Shown one piece after another: positions 15,767 through 24,405 of a stretch of 58,823 nt of DNA. Positions within the stretch are counted from its first letter, which is position 1. Each line of letters starts with the position of its first letter. The translations under genes and the position numbers were made by a program. The notes under the pieces are model-generated. The model did not search any database, was not told the DNA's origin, and was given only the letters and a program-made list of their open reading frames with translations. Source of the DNA: Piscibacillus sp052246295 (GTDB taxonomy: Bacteria > Bacillota > Bacilli > Bacillales > Alkalibacillaceae); NCBI GenBank assembly GCA_052246295.1, contig JBQQCO010000021.1; one strand, written 5' to 3'.

Positions 15767-16672
15767 ATGAAGAAGAAACCTATTTACGTAGAGATTCCGA
15801 TTCAATCTGATATGGATTCATTATGGCACGTGACACAATCGCCTGAAGAACATGAGAAATGGGACCTACGCTTTTCATCAATTACTTATTTATCAAAAAA
15901 AGAAAACGAGCCTCAGTTATTTACATATAAAACAAATATAGGCTTTGGTCTTTCAATTGAAGGTTGGGGGAAAAGTGTTGGAACTCACGATGCACTAAAT
16001 GGTTCTAAGACTTCGTCACTTCAATTTGGAACAAATCAGAAGATGTCTTTAATTAAAGAAGGACGTGGCTATTGGAAGTATAATCCGCAATCTGATGGGA
16101 CAATCCAGTTTTTAACGCGGTATGATTATAAAACTAATTGGGGTAAGATAGGTGAATTAGTAGATTTGATTTTCCGCCCTTTGATGGGCTGGGCGACGGC
16201 GTTAAGTTTTGATGTCGTACGTCGTTGGTTAGAAAAAGGCGACCCACCACAATCTCAGTACATGCGATTCTACAGTACATGGTTCATCGCGTTACTGTTC
16301 TTTGTCGTTTGGACATACCATGGACTTGTTCCAAAACTATTATTTATGCATCCAACGGAAATTTCAATGACGACAGGAGCACTTCCGATGACGGAGCCTC
16401 AAGCTGTCTGGTTGAATTACGTAGTGGGGACAGGAGAGGTCCTATTTGGACTGGCTTGGCTGGTTTATCGAAAAAAAGAGCACCTATTTAAGTTACAATT
16501 AATAGTCTTCCCGTTATTAGCTTTATCAGCTGTTATTGCGGACCCTGTAAACCTAACACATCCATTTAATCCCTTAACATTTAATTTAGCATTAGTGACG
16601 CTGTCGGCAGTAGGATTAATGGTTTGTAGAGAAATTCCTACAGCTAGATATTGTCGTAGAACACCGAAATAA
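15767..16672 (+). CDS. yndG: YndG-like protein: SRPBCC-like domain fused to DoxX-like membrane domain
   Basis: 301 aa. Residues 1 to about 165 look like a START/SRPBCC ligand-binding domain (IPIQSDMDSLWHVTQSPEEHEKWDL, later YDYKTNWGKIGELVDLIFRPLMGW). The rest has four membrane helices in a DoxX-like arrangement. Position ahead of DUF4166 and YndJ genes matches the yndG-yndH-yndJ order of B. subtilis, the basis of the symbol. Function unknown; binding or sensing of a small hydrophobic molecule at the membrane is a plausible inference. The ATG follows AGGGGGATATAG. Confidence 0.75.
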   Translation: MKKKPIYVEIPIQSDMDSLWHVTQSPEEHEKWDLRFSSITYLSKKENEPQLFTYKTNIGFGLSIEGWGKSVGTHDALNGSKTSSLQFGTNQKMSLIKEGRGYWKYNPQSDGTIQFLTRYDYKTNWGKIGELVDLIFRPLMGWATALSFDVVRRWLEKGDPPQSQYMRFYSTWFIALLFFVVWTYHGLVPKLLFMHPTEISMTTGALPMTEPQAVWLNYVVGTGEVLFGLAWLVYRKKEHLFKLQLIVFPLLALSAVIADPVNLTHPFNPLTFNLALVTLSAVGLMVCREIPTARYCRRTPK

Positions 16673-16683
16673 GGAAGGGTTTT

Positions 16684-17286
16684 ATGTCGATCTATAAAAG
16701 AGCACTTGGTCAAGAGTTTCAACAATTACATTCCATGTTACAAAAACGGTATAATCTTATGGCGGAGCAACCTATTTTTGGAGAAGGTGTGATGACTCGC
16801 ATAGAAGGTGGGCCATGGTTTTTATGGCCAATCTTAAAGCTTGGGATTAAGCGAAAACTCCTTTTTCCAGAACGTGGAGAGAACATCCCGTTTACGATTA
16901 AAAATGCGCCTTATGACGATGGGCGCCAAATCCATTGGGAGCGAAAGTTCTTTTTTCAAAACTCTACTAGATTTTTCGATGCTTTGATGAGTTTAGATGA
17001 GAAGCGGGGAATCATTGAAGACTATTTAGGGGAACCAGCGTTAATGTATTCCGACTTAGTGTTTGAAGTTCAAAATGGGGCACTAAACATTCGTTCAGCC
17101 CGTCAGCGTGTTGTGTTAGGGCGGTTTGAAATTCCGCTCCCAAAGTGGTTTCAAGGTATAGCTGAGGTGAATGAGTCTTATAACGACCAAACAGAAAAAT
17201 TTGAAATTGATGTCACTGTTCGCAATCCATTAATCGGGCAGGTTTTTCACTATAAAGGGGAATTTACGAGTGAAGATCTTACATAA
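16684..17286 (+). CDS. yndH: YndH-like DUF4166 protein
   Basis: 200-aa soluble protein. Residues near the start (LHSMLQKRYNLMAEQPIFGEGVM) and the end (IAEVNESYNDQTEKFEIDVTVRNPLIGQVFHYKGEF) fit DUF4166, a family normally found with YndJ or fused to saccharopine-dehydrogenase-like enzymes. It starts 11 bases after the YndG-like stop behind AAGGAAGGG and overlaps the YndJ-like gene by 17 bases. Part of the four-gene run. Confidence 0.75.
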   Translation: MSIYKRALGQEFQQLHSMLQKRYNLMAEQPIFGEGVMTRIEGGPWFLWPILKLGIKRKLLFPERGENIPFTIKNAPYDDGRQIHWERKFFFQNSTRFFDALMSLDEKRGIIEDYLGEPALMYSDLVFEVQNGALNIRSARQRVVLGRFEIPLPKWFQGIAEVNESYNDQTEKFEIDVTVRNPLIGQVFHYKGEFTSEDLT

Positions 17287-18805
17287 ATTAGGTTTAATTA
17301 ATTTAGTCGTGTTAGGTATTATAGCGATTTTATCACCACATGAATGGCACTTTTTAATTTTAACTGCCGCTCAATTAGTATTTGTTCCAATCGTATTGAA
17401 TGCCGTACATGAATCACGACGCCTAGTTTGGTTTGCAATCCCAGCGTTTTTAGCGGTCATATTAATTCAACTCACACCAAGCTCAGTGTGGCACTCTTTG
17501 TTGGCGGGTGTATATTTAGTTTATACCATCACAGTAGCTTTAATGGGTGTAAGACGATTTTTACATCGAGGGTTTACTCATTTAGAGGAATTTTTGATCG
17601 ACTTAGCGATGGTTTCATTAGCTGTGGGTGGCATGTGGTTTTTTGCTTATGAAGCAGGCATAAACACTGGATTTAGCCCAGTGATTACATGGTTAACGGC
17701 AATTCATTTTCACTATGCGGGATTCTTACTCCCTGTTTTTGTTGGGTTGTTAGGAAGGGTTGGAAAACCGAAGTTATATTATTGGCTCGCACCTGCTACG
17801 ATGATTGCTCTTGCTTTAGTTGCCTTAGGGATCACGTTTTCAACAACGTTAGAGTTATTATCCGTTTTAGTTTATATCTTTGCTATTTATGGACTTATTG
17901 GAATTAGCTTTTACATAAAATATTTATCAAACTCTCAAAAGTGGTTGTTTCGATTAACGTTTATGGCACTGGGCGTGTCGATTATGTTCTCATTACTTTA
18001 CGCATATGGAAATTGGTCTGGTAATTATACTATTACCATTGAGTTTATGATTAAATTCCACGGTTTAACGAACGCGTTACTATTTGCAGGAGCAGGTACG
18101 CTAGTTGCTATATTACAAAAACCGAGACCTTCATTTCCTGTGAGTAAGTTAAGAAGCGGTATGACTGTGGGGGAACAATTCTTACACGGAAAAACGGTGA
18201 CTAACTCAACCGTTTCGGGCCTTGTAGATGACATGGGAGTTTACAAACTTAACATCGCCCCAACAATCCAAGACTTTTACGAAAACACGACGGATTATCG
18301 ACTGTGGTCGAGTGTGAAGTGGAAGCCATGGTTTAAACCGTTTGCGGCTCTGTACAAAATCATTAGTCGTAAGACCCAACAAATTAACTTGCCTTTATCA
18401 AGTCATAAGGTTGAAATGAATGGAGATGTATCTCTGTTGAATCCTGAGTTAGATTCAAGGGAGCGAGTGCGAGCTTGGACACGGAAGATTGAAGGTGACA
18501 CGACATTTGTAGCGCTGTATTCTGAACACACCGATGGGGGCAAAACATACATGAATATTGCGCTCCCTCTGCCAGGATCTACAATGATCGGAGTCCTTAA
18601 CCTTACACAACGTGAGGAACGCTTGATTTTATCAAGTCAGAAAGTAGGAATTTATCTAGCATTCAAAGAATATGTTATGAAACTACCATTACAAGAACAG
18701 TTCGAGGTGTGGGAAACAAAGCCTGGGCACCTTCAAGCTGAGCATCGTATGTGGATTTTCGGACTACCATTTTTAGATATTCACTATAATATTGAAAGGC
18801 GGTAA
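17270..18805 (+). CDS. yndJ: YndJ family membrane protein
   Basis: 511 aa. The first 290 residues contain about nine to ten hydrophobic segments. The remaining 220 are soluble and beta-rich (ATPIQDF-type start, then WSSVKWKPWFKPFAALYKII and a final GLPFLDIHYNIER). The tail resembles the DUF4166-type fold, suggesting that the soluble protein upstream and the tail interact or are related. The start is GTG 17270 inside the DUF4166 gene, and its end overlaps the region just before aadK, so all are coupled. Function unknown. Confidence 0.78.
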   Translation: MKILHKLGLINLVVLGIIAILSPHEWHFLILTAAQLVFVPIVLNAVHESRRLVWFAIPAFLAVILIQLTPSSVWHSLLAGVYLVYTITVALMGVRRFLHRGFTHLEEFLIDLAMVSLAVGGMWFFAYEAGINTGFSPVITWLTAIHFHYAGFLLPVFVGLLGRVGKPKLYYWLAPATMIALALVALGITFSTTLELLSVLVYIFAIYGLIGISFYIKYLSNSQKWLFRLTFMALGVSIMFSLLYAYGNWSGNYTITIEFMIKFHGLTNALLFAGAGTLVAILQKPRPSFPVSKLRSGMTVGEQFLHGKTVTNSTVSGLVDDMGVYKLNIAPTIQDFYENTTDYRLWSSVKWKPWFKPFAALYKIISRKTQQINLPLSSHKVEMNGDVSLLNPELDSRERVRAWTRKIEGDTTFVALYSEHTDGGKTYMNIALPLPGSTMIGVLNLTQREERLILSSQKVGIYLAFKEYVMKLPLQEQFEVWETKPGHLQAEHRMWIFGLPFLDIHYNIERR

Positions 18806-18812
18806 AAGACTT

Positions 18813-19664
18813 ATGCGGTCAGAGCGAGAAATGATGGATTTAATATTAGGTACAGCAGAAGAAGATAATCGAATTCGCGCTGTATGGATGAATGGCTCTC
18901 GTGCGAATCCAAAAGCGAAGCGGGATAAACTACAAGACTACGATATTGTATACGCTGTGACGGATGTTGATAGCTTTAGAGCTAATCGGAATTGGATTGA
19001 TCGGTTCGGTAAAAGAGTCATCATGCAAGTCCCAAACCCTTCGCCATGGCAGATTGAAAACAATGCAGTTACATATTTAATGCAATTTGAAGATGTGAAC
19101 CGAATTGATCTTAATTTAGTGCCAGTTGAACGAATTCCTGAAATCATGGAAACTACTGAGAGTTTAACCGAAGTTTTGCTAGATAAGGATGAGCGTTTGC
19201 CTGAGTTACCGCCCTCTTCAGATAGAGACTATTTAGTTACAAGGCCAACTGAAGAGGAGTTCCTGGCTACGTGTAATGAGTTCTGGTGGGTCACGCCTTA
19301 TGTTGCAAAAGGTTTATGGAGAGAAGAGGTTTTATATGCAAAAGGGGTGCTCGAAGGACCTTTACGAAATGCTTTAATGCAATTACTAGATTGGTCTGTT
19401 GCTATAGAACATGATTTTAATATTACGACGGGAAAATTTAGTAAAGACTTAAGTAATCTATTAGACAGAGAAACGTGGAACAGATTGAAAGACACCTTTC
19501 CAACAGCAAACATAGATTCAATTTGGCAAGCACTTGAGAGCATGGGCGACCTGTTTCATGATGTGGCACAATCGTGTGCACAACAGCTAGGTTTCCATTA
19601 TAATGAGGATGAAGAAAAAAGAGTACGTCATTACATAACCCGTATTAAAAATAACGAGATTTAG
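18813..19664 (+). CDS. aadK: Aminoglycoside 6-adenylyltransferase, AadK type
   Basis: Would transfer AMP to the 6-position of streptomycin and confer resistance. The 283-aa length equals that of chromosomal AadK of Bacillus. The nucleotidyltransferase motif is present (IRAVWMNGSRANPKAKRD and LQDYDIVYAV, with the GSR and DxD elements), and the C-terminal half matches ANT(6) proteins (YVAKGLWREEVLYAKGVLEG). The start at 18813 follows AAAGGCGGT. It directly follows yndJ, so it is probably read from the same promoter. It may be an intrinsic chromosomal gene and not an acquired cassette, as no mobile sequence flanks it. Confidence 0.88.
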   Translation: MRSEREMMDLILGTAEEDNRIRAVWMNGSRANPKAKRDKLQDYDIVYAVTDVDSFRANRNWIDRFGKRVIMQVPNPSPWQIENNAVTYLMQFEDVNRIDLNLVPVERIPEIMETTESLTEVLLDKDERLPELPPSSDRDYLVTRPTEEEFLATCNEFWWVTPYVAKGLWREEVLYAKGVLEGPLRNALMQLLDWSVAIEHDFNITTGKFSKDLSNLLDRETWNRLKDTFPTANIDSIWQALESMGDLFHDVAQSCAQQLGFHYNEDEEKRVRHYITRIKNNEI

Positions 19665-19675
19665 GAGTTGTACAA

Positions 19676-20068
19676 ATGCATTTTATCGATATTTTATTAA
19701 TATTTGCGGCATTATTTATATCAGCATTTTTAGTTGAAATCATTCTCACAAAGATGTTTAATATTGAGATTCGTAAAGAACGTTTTATAAATGATATTCA
19801 TAAAAAGCGATATAAACAATTTTTAATAACATACTTAATCGTTCTATTTATATTGTTTGGTTTATACATAATAGGGTTCTTAATTGTGTTTATTCCAATT
19901 ACGTTAATCGTCTTTTACCCAATATTTAGTTCATCAGTCGATATGTTGATGGAATGGAAATATGCTCGAGAATCTAAACGATTCATTGTATCAGTTTCAA
20001 ATATAGCTGTTTATGTTGCATTTATTGTCTTATTATTTGTCACAGATTTCTTCGGGATTTATTCTTAA
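19676..20068 (+). CDS. Membrane protein of unknown function (130 aa)
   Basis: Four hydrophobic segments, including a strongly hydrophobic stretch near residues 55-85 and a final helix. It starts 11 bases after aadK behind TTAGGAGTTG, so it belongs to the same transcript. I do not recognise the family. Confidence 0.65.
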   Translation: MHFIDILLIFAALFISAFLVEIILTKMFNIEIRKERFINDIHKKRYKQFLITYLIVLFILFGLYIIGFLIVFIPITLIVFYPIFSSSVDMLMEWKYARESKRFIVSVSNIAVYVAFIVLLFVTDFFGIYS

Positions 20069-20086
20069 GAAGGAGGCTCACAGAGA

Positions 20087-20299
20087 GTGCCGTTTTTAAA
20101 GGCTCTGATTAATATTAATGCATGGTCACATATAGGGCTTGTTATTTACGGATTAATTTTTGATTTACCTTATGAAACCTACTTTAGTATTTCTAGTAAA
20201 ATAGTTGTTGGGTCGATATTTGTCTATTTACTTATCGGTATCTTTGTCGATATGAAGGGTATTAGGAGAATGAAGGGATGGCTGTCTAATAAAGGTTAG
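20087..20299 (+). CDS. Small membrane protein of unknown function (70 aa)
   Basis: GTG start behind AAGGAGG with a 10-base gap. Two hydrophobic segments (residues about 13-30 and 40-56) and a basic C-terminus. It ends inside a strong terminator, so it is the last gene of the yndG-aadK run. Confidence 0.55.
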   Translation: MPFLKALININAWSHIGLVIYGLIFDLPYETYFSISSKIVVGSIFVYLLIGIFVDMKGIRRMKGWLSNKG

Positions 20300-20309
20300 A
20301 CAGCTTTTT
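20281..20309 (+). terminator. Rho-independent terminator
   Basis: GCTGTCTAA and TTAGACAGC form a perfect 9-bp stem around TAAAGG, followed by TTTTTATT. It overlaps the stop of the 70-aa membrane gene. Confidence 0.9.
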
Positions 20310-20335
20310 ATTAACTAACAAAAAGGAGTGGTTGG

Positions 20336-21733
20336 ATGTCTCATACTCAAACTGTGGACCATTTAATTGAATCCAAGAAAGAGTTATTTACTAATATGAG
20401 TGATCGTATTTGGGGATTTGCGGAGACAGCATTTTTGGAGAAACAATCAGCAGATTATATTATCTCAAAATTAGAAGAGCAAGGGTTCAATGTCGAGCGA
20501 GGCGTCGCAGGTATTGATACGGCTTTCGTCGGAACATATGGTAGTGGTAAACCAGTTGTTGGATTTCTTGGTGAATATGATGCGTTACCAGGTCTTAGTC
20601 AAGAGAGAGGCGTGGCTTCTCACTTACCTGTGGTGAAAGGCGGCAATGGTCATGGATGTGGTCACAATTTACTTGGCACAGGGTCTTTTGCAGCGGCAGT
20701 TGCGGTTAAAGATTATATGGAACAAAACGGAATAGAAGGGACCGTTAAGTATTTTGGTTGTCCAGCTGAGGAGTTTGGTGATGGTAAAGCATTTATGGCT
20801 AAAGCGGGTGTGTTTGATGATTTAGACTTTGCATTATGTTGGCATCCAGCTCCAATTAATTCAGTTTTTAAAATGAATGTATTAGCCGTGAATCAAGTGT
20901 ATTTCCGCTTTAAAGGTCGTTCGGCTCATGCAGCGGCAAGCCCACATTTAGGACGTAGTGCTCTTGATGCAGTTGAGTTGATGAACATTGGTGTCAATTA
21001 TTTGAGAGAACACATTATACCTGAAGCGCGAGTCCATTATGCGGTGACGAATACAGGTGGAGATGCTCCTAATGTTGTTCAATCTGATGCTGAGGTTTTA
21101 TATTTAATACGAGCACCAAAAGTCTCACAAGTGCAAAGCATTTATGAGCGTGTTTGTAAAATCGCAGAGGGGGCCGCGTTAATGACTGAAACTGAGGTAG
21201 AAGTCGTGTTTGATAGTGGATCATCTGATATGGTTGAGAATCACACCTTAGATGCCGTTATGGAGAGAAATTTTCATGAATTAAATCCGCCTCAATTTTC
21301 TAAAGATGAAGAAGCGTTTGCCGAGGCTATTCGTGGTACATTATCAGATGATGAGAAAAACGATTTATGGGCTAAGGGAATAGACGGGCTAGCACTAACT
21401 CAATCAGTCATTAGTAGAGAAAATCAAGACTCATCAACAGGGTCTACAGATGTCGCTGATGTCAGTTGGATTGCCCCAACAACACAGGCTCTCACAACAT
21501 GCTTTGCAAACGGCACCGCATTACATTCATGGCAAGCAGTCTCACAAGTAGGCACATCGATAGGTCACAAAGGCATGCTTTACGCAGGGAAGGTTATGGC
21601 CGCCACAGCTTTAGATGTGATGCAAGATGAAGAACTGCTTCAGAAGGCAAAAGAAGAACATAGTCAAGTTGCGGGCAAAGAGCGATATGTTAGTCCTATT
21701 CCAGACGGTGTGATGCCGGGTTTAACGGAATAA
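20336..21733 (+). CDS. M20 family amidohydrolase, AbgB-like
   Basis: 465-aa zinc-dependent amidase/peptidase of the M20D group, similar in layout to p-aminobenzoyl-glutamate hydrolase subunit B. Metal and catalytic residues are visible in FLGEYDALPG, GHGCGHNLLG (HxCGH), CPAEEFGDGKA and WHPAP. The dimerisation insert begins near FRFKGRSAHAAASPHLGRSA. The ATG follows AAAAAGGAGTGG. It is convergent with a TRAP transporter operon, which could import its substrate, but that link is only positional. Confidence 0.87.
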   Translation: MSHTQTVDHLIESKKELFTNMSDRIWGFAETAFLEKQSADYIISKLEEQGFNVERGVAGIDTAFVGTYGSGKPVVGFLGEYDALPGLSQERGVASHLPVVKGGNGHGCGHNLLGTGSFAAAVAVKDYMEQNGIEGTVKYFGCPAEEFGDGKAFMAKAGVFDDLDFALCWHPAPINSVFKMNVLAVNQVYFRFKGRSAHAAASPHLGRSALDAVELMNIGVNYLREHIIPEARVHYAVTNTGGDAPNVVQSDAEVLYLIRAPKVSQVQSIYERVCKIAEGAALMTETEVEVVFDSGSSDMVENHTLDAVMERNFHELNPPQFSKDEEAFAEAIRGTLSDDEKNDLWAKGIDGLALTQSVISRENQDSSTGSTDVADVSWIAPTTQALTTCFANGTALHSWQAVSQVGTSIGHKGMLYAGKVMAATALDVMQDEELLQKAKEEHSQVAGKERYVSPIPDGVMPGLTE

Positions 21734-21750
21734 GGTTAGTTTATGTAACT

Positions 21751-21886
21751 TGCCGATAAATTAAGAAAACATGACGATAAATTAGAAAAACCTGTTGATA
21801 AATCAGAAAAACCTGCCGATAAATCAGAAAAACTTGCCGATAAAATCACGAAACTTACCGATAAACTAAAAAAACTTGCCGATAAA
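21751..21886. repeat. Periodic intergenic array 2: seven copies, exact 21-bp step
   Basis: TGCCGATAAA-type cores begin at 21751, 21772, 21793, 21814, 21835, 21856 and 21877, every step exactly 21 bases. Variants are TGACGATAAA, TGTTGATAAA and TACCGATAAA. Connecting sequence is TCAGAAAAAC-like. The array begins 18 bases after the M20 stop and runs to the terminator at 21891. One frame is open through it and would read repeated L-A-D-K-x-x-K, but a TAA stands directly in front and there is no start codon, so it is not a gene. Confidence 0.9.
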
Positions 21887-21890
21887 AAAG

Positions 21891-21927
21891 CTCGGAAGTT
21901 AGTTTTACTTAACTTCCGAGTTTCTTT
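21891..21927. terminator. Bidirectional rho-independent terminator
   Basis: CTCGGAAGTT and AACTTCCGAG pair around a 10-base loop, with TTTCTTT on the right and AAAAAAG on the left. It serves the M20 gene and the TRAP permease gene, which converge here. Confidence 0.88.
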
Positions 21928-23944
21928 ATGCTACTTGAGTATGTTGTTTTCGATTTTTAAAGTAGTTGATTGCTAAAATCACAACAACAACCGATAAGCC
22001 TATGGCATCTGTCATTAAACCAGGTACAACGGATAATATAGCACCACCTAATAACAGTACGCGCAAGATTGGGTTAATGAACGTTTTAAAGAAACCTTCT
22101 AAGCCTGCACTTAATGCGACAATACCTACAATGGCAGTAGACGTATTAAGCAAGATATCCGTTATAGGAGGGAGGCCAAACTCAGTTTCATTCGTTGCGA
22201 TTCCAACTGTATCAATCATTAATAAGGCAGGATCATACACGAATAGATACGGAATAATGAAGCCTGCTAAAGATAATTTCAATGCTTGGAAACCTGTGTT
22301 CATCGGGTTACCGCCTGATACACCTGCACCAGCAAAGGCTGCTAAGGCAACAGGTGGTGTCACGTTAGCGAAAATACCGAAGTAGAACACAAACATGTGA
22401 GCCACTAATACAGGAATTCCGAATTCAGCTAAAGCAGGTGCTGCCATAGTAGCTGTGATGATATAAGCAGGGATTGATGGAAGTCCCATACCTAATAACA
22501 TCGAAGCTAGCATCGTAAAGAATAATGTTAAGAATAATGAGCCAGCACCTAAGCTTTGGATTGATGATGTCATAACAGTACCAAAACTTGTTAAGCTAAC
22601 AACACCAATGATAATCCCTACAACCGCACAGGCGATCATAACAGCTAATGATTGGCGAGCCCCTAATACCAATGCATCTAATATATCTCGTGGCGTCATG
22701 CGTGTCGTTTTTCTAAACGATGCAACAACAATTGTAAGAACAATTGTCCAGAACGCAGCACGACCCACTGGCATGTTTTGAAATAACATTACAATTAAGC
22801 CGACAATTGGAATTAATAAGTGTCCACGTTCCTTCATTACTTCTTTAACGCGTGGTAAATCTGCTTTAGGTATTCCTCTTAAGCCACGTTTACCTGCGCG
22901 ATAGTGTACCTGCATGATGACGGCGAGGTAGTATAAGACTGCTGGAATCAAGGCAGCTAGTGCAATGGTTCCATAATTAATCCCCGTAGTCTCAGCCATG
23001 ATGAACGCACTGGCACCCATGATAGGAGGGAGTACTTGCCCACCGACTGAGGCACTTGCTTCAACGGCACCTGAGAAGTTTTTGTTATATCCGATCTTTT
23101 TCATAAGTGGAATGGTAAATGAACCAGTACTTACAACGTTTGCAACGGCTGCTCCATTAATACTTCCCATAAAACCACTCGATACAACGGCAACTTTGGC
23201 AGGACCACCTTGGCGATGACCAGCTAATGCCATTGCAATGTCGTTAAAGAATTGTCCTAATCCAGATTTAGTTAAAAATGCACCAAATAAAATGAACAGG
23301 AAGATAAAGTTAACAGAAGCCCCAATTGCAGTCGAATAGAGCCCCTCAGTTTTTAGAAATAATTGACCAAAAATATCTCCTAAATCAAAGTCGCGTGTCA
23401 TGAGTCGCATTGGTAAAAAGTCCATGTGACTGAAGAACGGATAAGCTAGGAATACTAGTGCTACAATAGGTAAAATAATACCTGTTACACGCCTTGCTGC
23501 TTCTAGCACTAGTAAGACAGTCATAATTCCAACAATGATATCCATTGTGTTTGGAATACCACCACGTTCTGTCACAATTTCAGTATACTCGGTTAAAATA
23601 TAAATAGATGAGTAAAAACTTAACCCAAATAAGATCCAATCATAAAACGGAACTTTGGTTCGTTTTTGCTTTGAATATGTTGGATAGATTAAGAATATCA
23701 AAGCAAGTCCAATTGCAACGTGAATTGAACGCTGTTGGAGCGCTGGCATTGGGTTGAATTGTATCCAGAGATGATAAACTGAATACAGGGCAGCAACAAT
23801 AAATAACGTCCAGAAGATAAATTTCCGGTTATCTAAATCTCTGACTTTTGATTGGCGGTCATATTTTTCAAGGATTTCCTGGCTTTGATCATTGCCTTTA
23901 TTACCTTCAACGTCAATAGATCCGTTTACGTCCTCTTTCCTCAT
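21926..23944 (-). CDS. TRAP transporter fused permease (4TM/12TM)
   Basis: Fused small (DctQ-like) and large (DctM-like) membrane subunits of a TAXI-type TRAP transporter, a sodium- or proton-driven solute importer. Of the 672 aa, residues about 40-165 give the small-subunit helices. From about residue 170 follows the DctM region with FMGSINGAAVANVVSTGSF, GGQVLPPIMGASAFIMAE and GMGLPSIPAYIITATMAAPAL. The start at 23944 follows GGGGAGGGAAG, and its ATG overlaps the stop of the DUF1850 gene (ATGA). The substrate is unknown; C4-dicarboxylates or amino acids are common for this class. Confidence 0.9.
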   Translation of the reverse strand: MRKEDVNGSIDVEGNKGNDQSQEILEKYDRQSKVRDLDNRKFIFWTLFIVAALYSVYHLWIQFNPMPALQQRSIHVAIGLALIFLIYPTYSKQKRTKVPFYDWILFGLSFYSSIYILTEYTEIVTERGGIPNTMDIIVGIMTVLLVLEAARRVTGIILPIVALVFLAYPFFSHMDFLPMRLMTRDFDLGDIFGQLFLKTEGLYSTAIGASVNFIFLFILFGAFLTKSGLGQFFNDIAMALAGHRQGGPAKVAVVSSGFMGSINGAAVANVVSTGSFTIPLMKKIGYNKNFSGAVEASASVGGQVLPPIMGASAFIMAETTGINYGTIALAALIPAVLYYLAVIMQVHYRAGKRGLRGIPKADLPRVKEVMKERGHLLIPIVGLIVMLFQNMPVGRAAFWTIVLTIVVASFRKTTRMTPRDILDALVLGARQSLAVMIACAVVGIIIGVVSLTSFGTVMTSSIQSLGAGSLFLTLFFTMLASMLLGMGLPSIPAYIITATMAAPALAEFGIPVLVAHMFVFYFGIFANVTPPVALAAFAGAGVSGGNPMNTGFQALKLSLAGFIIPYLFVYDPALLMIDTVGIATNETEFGLPPITDILLNTSTAIVGIVALSAGLEGFFKTFINPILRVLLLGGAILSVVPGLMTDAIGLSVVVVILAINYFKNRKQHTQVA

Positions 23945-24405
23945 AGAAACTTCCCTCCCCATATGTTCCAAAGATAGACATTATATGCCTTGATTTCCAC
24001 CTCGCTGTAAGGTTCGACTAATTCATAAAGTTGAATATCTTTGGTTTTTGTTTCGATGGTTGTTTGTACATTGTCGGAAACAATCAAATTGACCTGTTCC
24101 ATAGTTCGCTTTACTTTCAAATGTACATACCCATCTTTAGATTCAATAATTTCACCATCAGATGGTACACCTGCACCAAAAGTTTTAAAATACGTTTCAG
24201 TTAATAATAATTTATTATTGTGACGTTCATACTTTTCATACCAAGGTTCATGCTCAACAGAATGGATCCAAGATAGAGTGAATGATTGACTGCGTAGATA
24301 GTAGGTTTGATCTTCTGTTTCAATTTGAATGACAGGAAAATGAAAAAAAATGAAAAAGAGGAGCACAACAAGCGCAGTACCCCTCTTCAACCATTTATTG
24401 TTCAT
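23941..24405 (-). CDS. DUF1850 protein of the TAXI-TRAP operon
   Basis: 154 aa with an N-terminal membrane anchor or signal (TALVVLLFFIFFHFP) and a soluble domain containing the SFTLSWIHSVEHEPWYEKYE motif of DUF1850. This family is almost always encoded between the TAXI receptor and the fused permease, as here; its exact role is unknown. The ATG at 24405 lies inside the end of the TAXI gene (11-base overlap) and lacks a good ribosome site, so it depends on translational coupling. Confidence 0.83.
   Translation of the reverse strand: MNNKWLKRGTALVVLLFFIFFHFPVIQIETEDQTYYLRSQSFTLSWIHSVEHEPWYEKYERHNNKLLLTETYFKTFGAGVPSDGEIIESKDGYVHLKVKRTMEQVNLIVSDNVQTTIETKTKDIQLYELVEPYSEVEIKAYNVYLWNIWGGKFL

Noticed and set aside
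18792..18812. Upstream in-frame start for aadK at 18792
   Set aside because: AAAGGCGGT lies after it and points to the ATG at 18813, which also gives the usual AadK length.
18813..19664. aadK as an acquired resistance cassette
   Set aside because: No insertion sequence or integron signal flanks it, it lies in the ynd gene run, and AadK is commonly chromosomal in Bacillus.
21749..21900. Coding repeat (LADK heptapeptides) in the open frame through array 2
   Set aside because: A TAA directly precedes the frame and no ATG, GTG or TTG start with a ribosome site exists.
21966..22385. 139-aa plus-strand frame within the TRAP permease gene
   Set aside because: Complement shadow of a hydrophobic coding region without ribosome site.
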